A stretch of DNA of 61,228 nucleotides from CAYWMQ01 sp964459635. Lineage in GTDB: Bacteria; Patescibacteriota; Minisyncoccia; Phycocordibacterales; UBA12088. Positions 30,986-39,601 of the stretch are shown in pieces. The stretch is from the NCBI GenBank assembly GCA_964459635.1, contig CAYWMQ010000003.1, positions 1 through 61,228 on the forward strand, in the 5' to 3' direction. A model generated the notes under the pieces. That model was not told the origin of the DNA and searched no databases. It saw only the letters and a program-made list of their open reading frames with translations. The position numbers were made by a program, and so were the translations under genes. How positions within the stretch are numbered: the stretch's first letter is position 1; every line of letters starts with the position of its first letter.

Positions 30986-32040
30986 TGAGTACCACAGAAC
31001 ACCTGGGACTCGCGTTCCTTATCGCGCTCGTGGGGATTGTCCTCACTGTCGCGTTGTTTATGCTCCGCGGTAAGATAGGGCCGAAAGGTGGGCGGTTTGC
31101 TAGCACTGCACTCTCCCTTTCCCTTCTTGCAGGTGTGGTGTGGCTTGCCCACCACTACCTGCCATGGGACACCATTGCCGCCTTTTTGGGTGACCTTCTG
31201 CAGGGGGCGGGCGTTCCGCCTTACTTGTCGTGGCTCGCTGACGCCCAACACCTGAAGTACGTGCTTCTCGGTGTGGGTGGGCTCATTGGTGCACTCATAC
31301 TGCTGCGTGGGATTCGCGGTGGAGGTGCGACACGACCCCAAAGCTCTTGGCAGTCGCCCTTCACAAGCTCGCCGATGGGCACGTCGAGCAATACATGGCT
31401 TATCTTGCCCGCCCTGATCGCCGTGCCCGTGCTCGGGTATCTCATGCGCCCCCAGGATCCATTCGGCTGGCTTACCGACTACACCGCACCACTTGCCGCA
31501 TTCGGCGCAGGTTTGCTGTTGTGGTGGGGCGGAATGCGTGCCTACAGGGCGTCCGGAGGCGGCGGAAGTATGCCTGCCTTTCTGTGCTTTGGGATGGCAT
31601 TCGTGTTTCTGGTTGCTACGCCCATCCTCTTGTTTCGCGCGGCTGAGACTGCCGGCAAAGCACAAACCGCTGCCGTGGCTGGAGCAATGCCGCAGCCCAC
31701 ACCGCCCACAGCGGAAAACAGGTGTGAAAGTGGGGTGTACGAGAGGCTCAGGGATGTCGACAGTCTCACCGTGTGCTCGGACACTGTGGACTACGAGATG
31801 GCCGTTCCTGCGAACAGCAACGAGTATAGGCTTTGGTTTGACCCGGGGCCAAAGACGAACATCACAGCGCTCCTTTCCGGCCCGTGTGAGGGGGTCGACG
31901 TGGTGTATTTCTTAACAAACGGCGCCACACAGACGTTTCGGTGGCCCGAGAGGCCGCTTGCAACAGTCTCGGGTTGGAAAGCCGTGACGTGGACGGGCGC
32001 TAACGAACCCGGCTGCAAAGTCCATCTCAGCTTCAACTGA
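30985..32040 (+). CDS. Polytopic membrane protein with exported C-terminal domain, partner of the SPFH-like gene
   Basis: This 351-aa product starts within the preceding stop (TAATG). It shows about six hydrophobic helices (LGLAFLIALVGIVLTVALFML, ALSLSLLAGVVWLAHHYL, VLLGVGGLIGALILLRGI, LILPALIAVPVLGYLM, APLAAFGAGLLLWWGG, MAFVFLVATPILLF) and a soluble C-terminal domain of about 110 residues with three or four Cys (ENRCESGVYERL, TVCSDTVDY, GPCEGVDVVYFL, GCKVHLSFN), probably outside the membrane. No known family. A strong terminator follows. Confidence 0.65.
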   Translation: MSTTEHLGLAFLIALVGIVLTVALFMLRGKIGPKGGRFASTALSLSLLAGVVWLAHHYLPWDTIAAFLGDLLQGAGVPPYLSWLADAQHLKYVLLGVGGLIGALILLRGIRGGGATRPQSSWQSPFTSSPMGTSSNTWLILPALIAVPVLGYLMRPQDPFGWLTDYTAPLAAFGAGLLLWWGGMRAYRASGGGGSMPAFLCFGMAFVFLVATPILLFRAAETAGKAQTAAVAGAMPQPTPPTAENRCESGVYERLRDVDSLTVCSDTVDYEMAVPANSNEYRLWFDPGPKTNITALLSGPCEGVDVVYFLTNGATQTFRWPERPLATVSGWKAVTWTGANEPGCKVHLSFN

Positions 32041-32061
32041 GATCCGGAACAGAAAATATCA

Positions 32062-32092
32062 GGTCACCCCCAATGGGTGGCCTTTTCTTTTC
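32062..32092 (+). terminator. Strong intrinsic terminator
   Basis: Stem GGTCACCC/GGGTGGCC (one G-U) followed by TTTTCTTTT. It closes the SPFH operon before rpmH. Confidence 0.85.
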
Positions 32093-32104
32093 GGCACGTT
32101 GTGC

Positions 32105-32110
32105 TATAGT
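32105..32110 (+). promoter_or_regulatory. -10 box of rpmH
   Basis: TATAGT lies 10 bases before the rpmH ATG (32121), implying a transcript with only about 3-5 leader bases. No good -35 is seen. Confidence 0.5.
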
Positions 32111-32120
32111 CGTGTGCACT

Positions 32121-32258
32121 ATGCCAAAGCGCACATACCAGCCGAAAAAGCGAAAGCGCGCCACCACGCATGGCTTCCTTGTGCGTATGCGCACACCCGG
32201 CGGCAAGCGTGTCATTCGCGCACGCCGCGCCAAGGGCCGAGCCAAGCTTTCCGTATAG
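32121..32258 (+). CDS. rpmH: 50S ribosomal protein L34
   Basis: The 45-aa protein has the L34 signature MPKRTYQPKKRKRATTHGFLVRMRTPGGKRVIRARRAKGR split over the whole chain: KRTYQP, HGF, RMRT, GKRVIRARRAKGR. It sits in the outer part of the 50S subunit. It heads the classical rpmH-rnpA-yidC-jag set beside the replication origin. Confidence 0.97.
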   Translation: MPKRTYQPKKRKRATTHGFLVRMRTPGGKRVIRARRAKGRAKLSV

Positions 32259-32292
32259 GCTCGTACCCGCGGCTCTTGTCTTTTGTGAGCCT

Positions 32293-32655
32293 ATGCCCCC
32301 GAAAAAGCATCGACTGAGCCGTCGGCTGTTTGATGAACTCCACCGGACCGGCACGCGTGTGCGCGGCCCAACACTTACGCTTCTCTATACGCACGCTCCA
32401 CAAGCGGGCTATGCGGTAGTGGTGAGCAAAAAAACGGCGCGTAAGGCGCACATGCGCCGGCTCGTACGTCGTCGCGTATACCATGCACTCATGGAATGCG
32501 CACCCGCACTGGAGGCAAGCCGCCATATTGCGGTATTTGTGAGCCCTGCCGGGGCCACCCTTCCCTACCACGCCCTCAGAGACGAGCTTGGAGAGCTCAT
32601 AAAGCGCATTTCCGGCGCTCACACACATCCGCGTTCGCGCAGAGGCGCAGAATAA
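32293..32655 (+). CDS. rnpA: Ribonuclease P protein component
   Basis: RnpA helps the catalytic RNA bind pre-tRNA leaders. The 120-aa protein has the N-terminal KKHRLSRRLFDELHRTGTRVRG, the core YAVVVSKKTARKAHMRRLVRRRVYHAL (the RNR-type motif), and a C-terminal helix. The start at 32293 is chosen because earlier codons overlap rpmH. The RNase P RNA gene is not in the window. Confidence 0.93.
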   Translation: MPPKKHRLSRRLFDELHRTGTRVRGPTLTLLYTHAPQAGYAVVVSKKTARKAHMRRLVRRRVYHALMECAPALEASRHIAVFVSPAGATLPYHALRDELGELIKRISGAHTHPRSRRGAE

Positions 32656-32669
32656 GGTAAAATGCGCCC

Positions 32670-33410
32670 ATGCTCGGCGACCTTTTTCACCAAGTCATCT
32701 ATGTACCGCTCTACAACGCGCTTGTGGCGCTCTTGTCGCTTGGAAGCTGGGTTGATGTGGGAATAGCGGTGATAGCCCTCACTGTGTTGGTGAAGCTTCT
32801 CCTTGCGCCCCTCTCGCTCAAAGCCGCACGGACGCAAATACTCATGCGGGACCTTGAGGCGCCCATGCGCGACATACGAGAACGCTACAAGGACAAGCAG
32901 GAGCAGGGACGTAAAATGCTGGAGTTGTACCGCGAGAAAGGCGTGAACCCATTCTCCGGTATTGCCAGCCTTTTTATACAAATACCCATTATTTTGGGGC
33001 TCTATTTTGTATTTTTGAAGGGTGGTTTGCCTACCATTGACACCGAGTCGCTGTACGTGTTCGTACCGGTGCCGCCCCAGGTTGATATGCTGTTCCTCGG
33101 GCTCGTGGATATGGCGGGGAAAAGCTACATGCTCGCGGTGCTTGCAGGTATCAGCCAGTATTGGCAGGCATACTTTGCACTCCCTCCCGCCGCACCGAGA
33201 AGTGAAAACCCCACATTTCAGGAGGATTTTACCCGTACCATGCAGCTCCAGATGCGCTACATTTTGCCTGTGTTTATAGTGTTCGTAGCCTACGTGGCAA
33301 GTGCCGCGGTTGCATTGTACTGGATCACGAGTAATATCTGTACAATCCTTCAGGAGCTCTATGCGAAGCGAAAGCTGCGCAGTGAGCGCGACACCCAAAC
33401 CCATGCCTGA
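32670..33410 (+). CDS. yidC: Membrane protein insertase YidC
   Basis: YidC inserts membrane proteins. In this 246-aa protein five hydrophobic segments are visible: LYNALVALLSLGSWVDVGIAVIALTVLVKLLLAPLS, then IASLFIQIPIILGLYFVFL, MLAVLAGISQYWQ, and LPVFIVFVAYVASAAVALYWITSN. The conserved Arg-bearing groove (KLLLAPLSLKAARTQ) and YREKGVNPFSG loop are typical. It is the short Gram-positive/CPR type, without the large periplasmic domain of proteobacterial YidC. Confidence 0.96.
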   Translation: MLGDLFHQVIYVPLYNALVALLSLGSWVDVGIAVIALTVLVKLLLAPLSLKAARTQILMRDLEAPMRDIRERYKDKQEQGRKMLELYREKGVNPFSGIASLFIQIPIILGLYFVFLKGGLPTIDTESLYVFVPVPPQVDMLFLGLVDMAGKSYMLAVLAGISQYWQAYFALPPAAPRSENPTFQEDFTRTMQLQMRYILPVFIVFVAYVASAAVALYWITSNICTILQELYAKRKLRSERDTQTHA

Positions 33411-33867
33411 CACCACACCCACATCCATAGAGACACTCATTCGCGAATTCGTGGAGAAACTTGCCGCGTCCATAGACTCCATTGAAAAAATAGAGTCGTC
33501 CGCACATACCCTCTACAACATTCGCACAAGTGACAGCAAACGTCTCATCGGCCCGCAGGGTGAGCATCTGCGCGCCATCAACATGCTCGTGCGGCGTATG
33601 GCCGAAAAGCGGCTACCCGACATATCGAATGATTTTATGGTGGACGTGAACGGCTACCATCGCGAGCGTATTCGCGAGATAGAACAGAAAGCGAAGCTTC
33701 TCGCCGACCGTGTGCGCACCTTCCGCTCGAGTGCCGAGCTCTCTCCCATGAACGCGTACGAGCGCATGATAGTGCACGCCATGTTCACAGACGACCCGGA
33801 GGTTATGACCGAGAGCGAGGGGTCGGGCCCTGTGCGGCATGTGGTGCTCAAGTATCGCCAAGCATAA
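33403..33867 (+). CDS. jag: KH/R3H RNA-binding protein (Jag/KhpB)
   Basis: The 154-aa protein follows yidC with an 8-base overlap. It has a KH-like domain (LYNIRTSDSKRLIGPQGEHLRAINMLVRRM, GPQG loop) and an R3H domain at the end (FRSSAELSPMNAYERMIVHAMFTDD). The N-terminal Jag domain is missing. KhpB-type proteins bind RNA and affect cell division and envelope synthesis. The start at 33403 (MPDTTPTS) is preferred as earlier codons overlap yidC. The stop codon lies in the terminator stem. Confidence 0.92.
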   Translation: MPDTTPTSIETLIREFVEKLAASIDSIEKIESSAHTLYNIRTSDSKRLIGPQGEHLRAINMLVRRMAEKRLPDISNDFMVDVNGYHRERIREIEQKAKLLADRVRTFRSSAELSPMNAYERMIVHAMFTDDPEVMTESEGSGPVRHVVLKYRQA

Positions 33868-33890
33868 ACGCTCCCCTTGGGAGCGTTTAT
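33864..33890. terminator. Bidirectional terminator at the jag stop
   Basis: ATAAACGCTCCC pairs with GGGAGCGTTTAT around CTT, and the jag TAA is inside the left arm. It also lies beyond the end of the convergent secretion operon. Confidence 0.75.
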
Positions 33891-33931
33891 GCGTTCATGG
33901 ATGTGCAGGAGAGTGTCTCCGGACGTAGCCG

Positions 33932-35233
33932 CTAGAATGGCTGTGAACTCGTGGCTGTGCCCGAGGTGTTTCCTGCGGGAAGTGTGAGCGACCAAAGAAA
34001 ACCATCATCCTTGGTACGGAAGAGCAAATACCGGTGCTTGGGATCAAGTGCCAAGTCAACTATGTCCATACGTCGCTCTGTGAGCTTGTAGGGCTCTGCC
34101 AGAAGCTCTGTGGCGCCGGAGATGGTGTCTATCTTCCAGAGCAGGTCTGAAAACGATACCCTGCCCTGGTACCACGCTTCCGGGTATTCCTCTTTGCGCG
34201 GAATACGATCCGGTACCGCGCAGTAGAGGACGGCACTGTTCTCGGTATCCCACACGCACTTTTCGGGCAGCGTTACCAAGCTCTGATATGTCACCTTCCC
34301 TGTCTCACGGTCGAGAAGCCGGAGCGATGCAAGTGTGCCCTCCAGTACGGAGTATAGTATGTGCTTGCCGTCCCGTGAGCTCATGGCGGTGGCGGCGGGC
34401 ACTTGGGTAAGTGCAAGGTCGGTCGCTTGGGTCTTTACGTTAAGCGTCCACACATACCCTGCCTGTACGGAAGAAGGGTTGGTGTATATCACCAACAGGT
34501 CAGGAGCTTGCCATGTGGCGGTCACCTCCCGCAGCGGCGAAGTCCACACCTGCTTTCGTGCGCCGGACTGCACATTTTCTATGAAGCCGCGCGAGCCCGT
34601 GTCGTCCCGTAGCACAAAGAACACCTGGGCGCCATTTGGAGAAAGTACTACGGAGTACGCATTCTCGGGCAGGTAGCGGCCCTTGCGTTCATAGGGCGGT
34701 TTGCTTACGTCCTCCCCCTCCACTTGTGGTGTGCGAGGCGTGAGCCATCCAAGCCATGTGAAAAGTGTTGTAGCTTCCATGTTCATGTAGCGGTAGAGTG
34801 TCGTGCTCGCATCGGGAGCCCATGCAGCTTCCGCTATGCCGGGGATGATCATGAGTGAAGTAGCTGTGGCCGTATCCATCCGCACAAGGCTCACATCCAA
34901 GATGTGGCCGGTGGTGCGCTCGATGTAGCGTGCGGTGGGCTCTATCACACCCTGCACTTCCCGCTCAATGACGAGCGCCGCCCCCACAGGCTCAGTGGTC
35001 AGTTGGCGCAGTACGGGCACCGGCACCGTGGAAGAGCTCCGCATGTCTGTGGGAGAAAGTGGACGATCCCCGGCAGTGACATCAAAGGGGCGGTCCGGTG
35101 CGCTGTCGCCGAAACCCGTGTCGGTGTTTTCCGGCGCAGCATCATCGCCCCCAAGCACAAGCACGAGGCCCAAAATACCAACTATCACCAGGACGGACGC
35201 CGCCGCTATGAGAATGAATAGTTTATTACGCAT
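33932..35233 (-). CDS. Secretion-operon membrane-anchored beta-propeller-like protein
   Basis: This 433-aa product has an N-terminal membrane helix (LFILIAAASVLVIVGILGLVLVLGG), a polar linker, and about 350 residues with recurring short hydrophobic strands and blade-like motifs (AWAPDASTTLYRYM, SPNGAQVFFVLRDD, SRDGKHILYSVL, LDPKHRYLLFRTKD), suggesting a WD40-like propeller on the outside. It is the last gene of the type IV secretion operon, 8 bases after the pilin-like gene. No family named with confidence. Confidence 0.65.
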   Translation of the reverse strand: MRNKLFILIAAASVLVIVGILGLVLVLGGDDAAPENTDTGFGDSAPDRPFDVTAGDRPLSPTDMRSSSTVPVPVLRQLTTEPVGAALVIEREVQGVIEPTARYIERTTGHILDVSLVRMDTATATSLMIIPGIAEAAWAPDASTTLYRYMNMEATTLFTWLGWLTPRTPQVEGEDVSKPPYERKGRYLPENAYSVVLSPNGAQVFFVLRDDTGSRGFIENVQSGARKQVWTSPLREVTATWQAPDLLVIYTNPSSVQAGYVWTLNVKTQATDLALTQVPAATAMSSRDGKHILYSVLEGTLASLRLLDRETGKVTYQSLVTLPEKCVWDTENSAVLYCAVPDRIPRKEEYPEAWYQGRVSFSDLLWKIDTISGATELLAEPYKLTERRMDIVDLALDPKHRYLLFRTKDDGFLWSLTLPAGNTSGTATSSQPF

Positions 35234-35241
35234 GGTCTGTG

Positions 35242-35934
35242 TTAGAACGCATCAGCGTTGGGCATGGCGGGCGGAGGTGGAGGCGTCGTGCCTGTGCCAC
35301 CGGTAGGTGCGGGAGTAGGCGCAGGTGTCGGTGCGGGGGCTGTGGGTGCGGGAGGAGGCCCCAAGTCGTCCGTTGAGCATGCGCACGCACTTCCGTTCCA
35401 TGTGCACCCAGGTGCACACTGTTGATTCTGGCCCGCCGGCTGCTCAAATGTACCAGGGGCGCCCGGTGTCGCGGGGAGGCCGCCACCACCCGGGGCACCA
35501 CCGCCTCCGGCTGTTGTTGGAAGGGGCATAGCCTGCCGTGTTTCAATGCCCTGGAACACATCAAGGCTCACAAGGTTGGGGTTTATGGTGCGCAGTATAA
35601 GTACCGCGGCGAGCACGATAAGAAGGCCCACTATCGCATCTCTGATGCGATCCTTTGCGCTACCTATCTTGAAAGGAGAGTCGGTCATCATGTACTCTAC
35701 TCCCCCAAGCGCCACCATCACCACGGCGAGCACGGCCGCCACACCCACGGAAATCCCTATGAGGCCCTGCAAAAGGCCCACAAAGTCAAGGTTCTCGTCG
35801 CCAATGAGAGGCAGATCAGGCACGAGAGGAAAGAAGCCCGCGTCACCGGCAAACACAACCCCGGGCGCCAACACAAGCGCATACAGTGCTGCAGTGCTTA
35901 GAAACGATCGTATGTGTGAACCTGAACAATGCAT
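35242..35934 (-). CDS. T4SS pilin-like protein (VirB2/TrbC type) with Gly/Pro-rich tail
   Basis: In the 230-aa protein a signal peptide (LALVLAPGVVFAG) is followed by two helices, FVGLLQGLIGISVGVAAVLAVVMVALGGVEYMM and IVGLLIVLAAVLILRTINPNLVSL. The loop between (GSAKDRIRDA) and the LRTINPNLV motif are typical of Parcubacteria T4SS pilins (as I recall, Pfam T4SS_pilin). The last ~90 residues are Gly/Pro/Thr-rich with one Cys-rich patch (QQCAPGCTWNGSACAC). It is part of the minus-strand operon, immediately following the next gene. Confidence 0.8.
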   Translation of the reverse strand: MHCSGSHIRSFLSTAALYALVLAPGVVFAGDAGFFPLVPDLPLIGDENLDFVGLLQGLIGISVGVAAVLAVVMVALGGVEYMMTDSPFKIGSAKDRIRDAIVGLLIVLAAVLILRTINPNLVSLDVFQGIETRQAMPLPTTAGGGGAPGGGGLPATPGAPGTFEQPAGQNQQCAPGCTWNGSACACSTDDLGPPPAPTAPAPTPAPTPAPTGGTGTTPPPPPAMPNADAF

Positions 35935-35935
35935 A

Positions 35936-36997
35936 CTAGAGTGAGAAGAAAGCGGGGTCGTTGCGCTCCTGTTCGCCGGTGTTGAAACGAACACTGAGTG
36001 CGGCTCGGGCGCTCTGCAGTATCTCTTTGGTATGACGGAGTACAAGTGTCACAGGAGATGTTCCACTGCCACTTCCCTCCGGGCGCAGGGTGATGGTACC
36101 GCGCGCGGCAACGGGCGCATTGCCCACCTTCCACTCGTATGTAAGGAGCGCATCCTCTCTGTTCTTGACGCTAAAGTAGTATGGCTCCGCTATGAATGCC
36201 ACCTCTTCCCCGCGCAGTGTATAGGCGCTTGGAATAGCGCGTTCGAAGCGCATACCTAAAAGCGGACTCTGCTCGTAGAGTATGAGGGTCGGCTGCGATA
36301 CGGGTGCAAACACCTCGCCGTTTGCGATGAGTGTTCTGTCCATGTTGGATACCTCAACAGCAATGCGCAGCGTCTCAAGATACTTGCTGTTCATGAGCGT
36401 CACCGAGCGCTTGCCATACCCGCTCATGTTCTGCATGGGGAAGGTCCCCTGCTTCCAGAGGTATACCAGGTTTTCGGCCGGTATCTCTTTACCGGAGGAG
36501 TCGATAAAAGTTGGGATGGCGGTGAAGGTGACGAACGAGCCGGGGCTCTGGAGCGCTTTGCCTTTGTAGAGAAGTGGTGTGTAGGTGCGCGCCTCCCACG
36601 TGACACCCACGTACGCCGGGCGTATGGAGCGCGAGGTGTTCACCACACGCCCGTCAAGCGTCTCGAGCGATACCTCTATCACAGTGAGGGAGCCAATGGG
36701 TCCCGTGCGGAATCTGTACTCGTCTCCCCCGCGCGCCTGCTGCACCACTTTGCCGTTCTCACGCCAGGTGATGAGTGCTCGTGTGGCGTCAAAGGAGTAA
36801 CTCTTCACACGGGCCTCCACCTCCGTGAGTGGAGCCGGGCTTTTTGGTTTCAGGACTATCTCAGCGGTAAGCATCGCCGCCGTATTCGGCCCAACCGCAT
36901 GTGCATGAGGCACACCCACAACCAGGCTCGTGAGGCACGCAAAAACAGCCGCTCCGAAGAGCATCATAGGAGAGGTTATGTGTGCGAGAGTCTTCAT
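35936..36997 (-). CDS. Secreted Ig-like protein of the secretion operon
   Basis: The 353-aa product has a signal peptide (AAVFACLTSLVVGVPHAHAVG), then beta-rich repeats with Ig/PKD-like motifs (YSFDATRALITWRENGKVV, FIDSSGKEIPAENLVYLWKQG, ALLTYEWKVGNAPV), suggesting two or three extracellular Ig-like domains. It overlaps the next gene upstream by 4 bases (ATGA-like). It could be an assembly or surface component. No enzyme motif is seen. Confidence 0.6.
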   Translation of the reverse strand: MKTLAHITSPMMLFGAAVFACLTSLVVGVPHAHAVGPNTAAMLTAEIVLKPKSPAPLTEVEARVKSYSFDATRALITWRENGKVVQQARGGDEYRFRTGPIGSLTVIEVSLETLDGRVVNTSRSIRPAYVGVTWEARTYTPLLYKGKALQSPGSFVTFTAIPTFIDSSGKEIPAENLVYLWKQGTFPMQNMSGYGKRSVTLMNSKYLETLRIAVEVSNMDRTLIANGEVFAPVSQPTLILYEQSPLLGMRFERAIPSAYTLRGEEVAFIAEPYYFSVKNREDALLTYEWKVGNAPVAARGTITLRPEGSGSGTSPVTLVLRHTKEILQSARAALSVRFNTGEQERNDPAFFSL

Positions 36998-37791
36998 GCG
37001 GCAAGCGGACGTGCTGATGGGGTGTTGTCGTTTGCGGCGCGCTGCTGCTTGTTGGTAAGCGGCCGCACCACTCCAGTATACCGTTCTTGAGCCCTACGCG
37101 CGGGCTGCGCTTGAGGATAACCGGCTCGTTGTAATCTTGCCGGAAGCACCCGTGCGTGCACTTGGTTTGATGCACCAAAACGCGGCGCACCACGAGGGCG
37201 ACGACCACGAGGTGAAGTACCTTGCGCTACCCCGCGCAGCTGCCGGGTTGGTGATGCGGCTCGCTTCGCCTCCTCCTCCACAGCTCGCGCTTTATCTTGG
37301 GCGTGTGATATCGCTATATGGCGACTTACCATGAACGTAATCCCCGGAAGGAGCTCTATGATAGGGAGTAGCTCAATAATAAAAACCGCAACATTGACAA
37401 ACACAGGCTGCACTTTGAAGCTTACCATGTTGTAGCCGAGGGATTTGAACCAAAACCCAAAAACCGCGTATGCGAAGAATTTGCTTGCTATCGCAATCCC
37501 CGCGTATATTGCGGGGCCGACATAAATGAGGCCGATAGCAGCGCCACCGCCCGCCGCCACTGCCGCTGCACACTTCACACTGTTCATCACTGTTCCCACC
37601 ACACCCTTGCTTCCCATCGCCGCGAGGCACGCTTCTCCCACCCCCGCAAGGCCGAATGCGATAGCCATCAGAAAAAGCAGTACCGGCGCAAAATCAAGCA
37701 GTACCGCCGTCGCAATGAGCAGTACGCGCATATTTCCGTCTACTCGGTAGTGTACTGGTACAGCCATACTATTGTGGGGCGGCTTCTTCAT
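36994..37791 (-). CDS. Polytopic membrane protein of the secretion operon
   Basis: This 265-aa protein has three to four hydrophobic helices (VLLIATAVLLDFAPVLLFLMAIAFGLAGV, CAAAVAAGGGAAIGLIYVGPAIYAGIAIAS, FVNVAVFIIELLPIIELLPGITFMV) and a long basic, Pro/Arg/Gln-rich cytoplasmic tail from about 170. Its start overlaps virB4; GGGAGG lies two bases before ATG 37791, and ATG 37767 is the alternative. Conserved only within this operon type, so far as I can tell. Function unknown. Confidence 0.6.
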   Translation of the reverse strand: MKKPPHNSMAVPVHYRVDGNMRVLLIATAVLLDFAPVLLFLMAIAFGLAGVGEACLAAMGSKGVVGTVMNSVKCAAAVAAGGGAAIGLIYVGPAIYAGIAIASKFFAYAVFGFWFKSLGYNMVSFKVQPVFVNVAVFIIELLPIIELLPGITFMVSRHIAISHAQDKARAVEEEAKRAASPTRQLRGVAQGTSPRGRRPRGAPRFGASNQVHARVLPARLQRAGYPQAQPARRAQERYTGVVRPLTNKQQRAANDNTPSARPLAA

Positions 37792-39601
37792 CGCCTCCCG
37801 AAAGTGAAGCGCGGGCGGCCTTGATGGATAGGAGCTGACTCGGGTCGGAGGTGATGATTTGATCTTCCGTGTACGAGGCTATTATCTTGATAGCGACATG
37901 CTTCGCTCCCGCAAAGAAGATACCCTCCCCCACCTCAGACTCAAGAAGTAGATACTTCTCTTCATCGGTCAGGTTGAATGTTTGCTGCACGCGGTCTATG
38001 GACGTAGGCGACTGTTTGAGGAGCATTTGCATGGACGAGTTGGTGATCATAGGCACGCCATAGGGGCTTTTGAGGAAGTCGTCCACGTCTTGGGTGATGG
38101 TGGCAAGCCCAAGGTAGTACTTGCGGCCGCGCTTTGCCACACCGTAGAGGAAGGACGCTGTGTCTTCGGTCTTCATCATCCACCACGCCTCATCCACCAC
38201 AAGGAGGCGCTTGCGCAAGTTGCGGCGGATGGCCGTCCAGATGTAGTTGGTAATGATGTACATGGCGGCGGGCTTAAGGTCGTCTTCCATGTCGCGTACC
38301 GAGAAGACGATGAACTTTTTGTTGATGTCGACGTTGGTGGGTCTGTTTATGAAGCCGGCCCACGTACCTTTGGTGTACTTGGCCAGGCGCTGCACCAGCG
38401 AGTCGCTGCCCTCAAGCCCCGCCAGCACGAGCTCGAAGTCGCTCATGAGGGGTGGGGTGAGGTTGGTGAAGTCGCTTGTGCCGTTTATATCTTTGAGCGC
38501 GTACGTCTCCGTGATGGCCCGGTCTATGAGCCCATCTTCTTCGGGTGTGAGGCCTCCGAGGAGTATGCGGAAGAGGCCGACGAGGGTGATGATGTTTTGG
38601 CGCAGAATGTCGCCCGGAGACTCGTCCTCGCGCACTGCGGGCAGGTCGAACGGGTTGATATGGTGCTCTGACGAAAGTGAGATGTTGAAGTAGCGCCCGC
38701 CTGTGGCGTTGGCCATGTACTCATACTCGCGCTCAGGGTCAATAACGATGATCTCGGTGTCGAACATGAGCGAGCGCAAGATCTCAAGCTTCACGGTGTA
38801 ACTTTTTCCTGCGCCGGACTTGGCAAAAAGCACCGAGTTGTAGTTTTCCATCGAATAGCGGTCAAACAGTATGAGCGAGCTGTTGTGGCGGTTGATGCCG
38901 TAGAGGATGCCTTTGTCGGCGGTAAGGTCGAAGGAGACGAACGGAAAGACCGACGAGAGCGGGGTGCTGTTCAGTTTGTTGTGCACGGAGAGCTCGTCGC
39001 GCGCAAGCGGCAACACGCTACGGTACCCCTGCTCCTGCTGGAAGAGGGCGGGCTTAAGATACACCATCTGCGCTTCCAGCAGGGACTTTATTTCGCTCTC
39101 CACTTTATCGAGCTCTTCTTTACTGTCCGCGTAGAGAGAAATGTAGAGGCCCACATCAAAGAGCCGTTCCTCAGCTTGCTGCAGACTGTCTCGGAGGGAT
39201 TCCAAGTTTTCGTACGCGGCGTCCAGCATCGGGTCGCGCACCATACCGCGCCGCTCGCGCTCGTGTATCTGGCTCTGCACCTCCGCCACCTTTTTCTGAA
39301 ACTTCTTGAGCATCGGTGCTGTGTCTATCGGATGCACAAAAATACTTATATCGAATACCTTGTCCAGGTTGATGATCGGGGAAAACCAGTTGTCGGAAAG
39401 GTAGCGCGGGTAGGAGATGACGAAAAACGTACGCACCACTTTGTCGCCCAGTGAAAGCTCACGCGGTGTTATTTGGAGCGCCGATGGAGCGAGCACATCC
39501 TTAAGCTCAAGCGCACCCGCCTCGTATATCTCCTGCGGCAGGATAGGGCCGGCGTTGATGCCTGTGTCCTTCTTTGGTTTTATGAAGTCGAGTAAACCCA
39601 T
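37769..39601 (-). CDS. virB4: VirB4-family secretion ATPase
   Basis: VirB4 ATPases energise type IV secretion. The 610-aa product has an N-terminal domain (about 1-230), Walker A FAKSGAGKSYTVKLE near 265, IIVIDPEREYEYMA, the DEAWWMMK Walker B-type motif (LLVVDEAWWMM), and the RGRKYYLGLATITQDVDDFL motif downstream. It is the core marker of the cluster. The N-terminal region is shorter than in Agrobacterium VirB4 because part of it lies in the separate gene upstream (39817-40485). Confidence 0.94.
   Translation of the reverse strand: MGLLDFIKPKKDTGINAGPILPQEIYEAGALELKDVLAPSALQITPRELSLGDKVVRTFFVISYPRYLSDNWFSPIINLDKVFDISIFVHPIDTAPMLKKFQKKVAEVQSQIHERERRGMVRDPMLDAAYENLESLRDSLQQAEERLFDVGLYISLYADSKEELDKVESEIKSLLEAQMVYLKPALFQQEQGYRSVLPLARDELSVHNKLNSTPLSSVFPFVSFDLTADKGILYGINRHNSSLILFDRYSMENYNSVLFAKSGAGKSYTVKLEILRSLMFDTEIIVIDPEREYEYMANATGGRYFNISLSSEHHINPFDLPAVREDESPGDILRQNIITLVGLFRILLGGLTPEEDGLIDRAITETYALKDINGTSDFTNLTPPLMSDFELVLAGLEGSDSLVQRLAKYTKGTWAGFINRPTNVDINKKFIVFSVRDMEDDLKPAAMYIITNYIWTAIRRNLRKRLLVVDEAWWMMKTEDTASFLYGVAKRGRKYYLGLATITQDVDDFLKSPYGVPMITNSSMQMLLKQSPTSIDRVQQTFNLTDEEKYLLLESEVGEGIFFAGAKHVAIKIIASYTEDQIITSDPSQLLSIKAARASLSGGDEEAAPQ

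Noticed and set aside
30619..31665. 348-codon minus-strand frame over the SPFH operon
   Set aside because: Antisense shadow of two well-supported plus-strand genes; repetitive Lys/Gln/Ser-rich product without motif.
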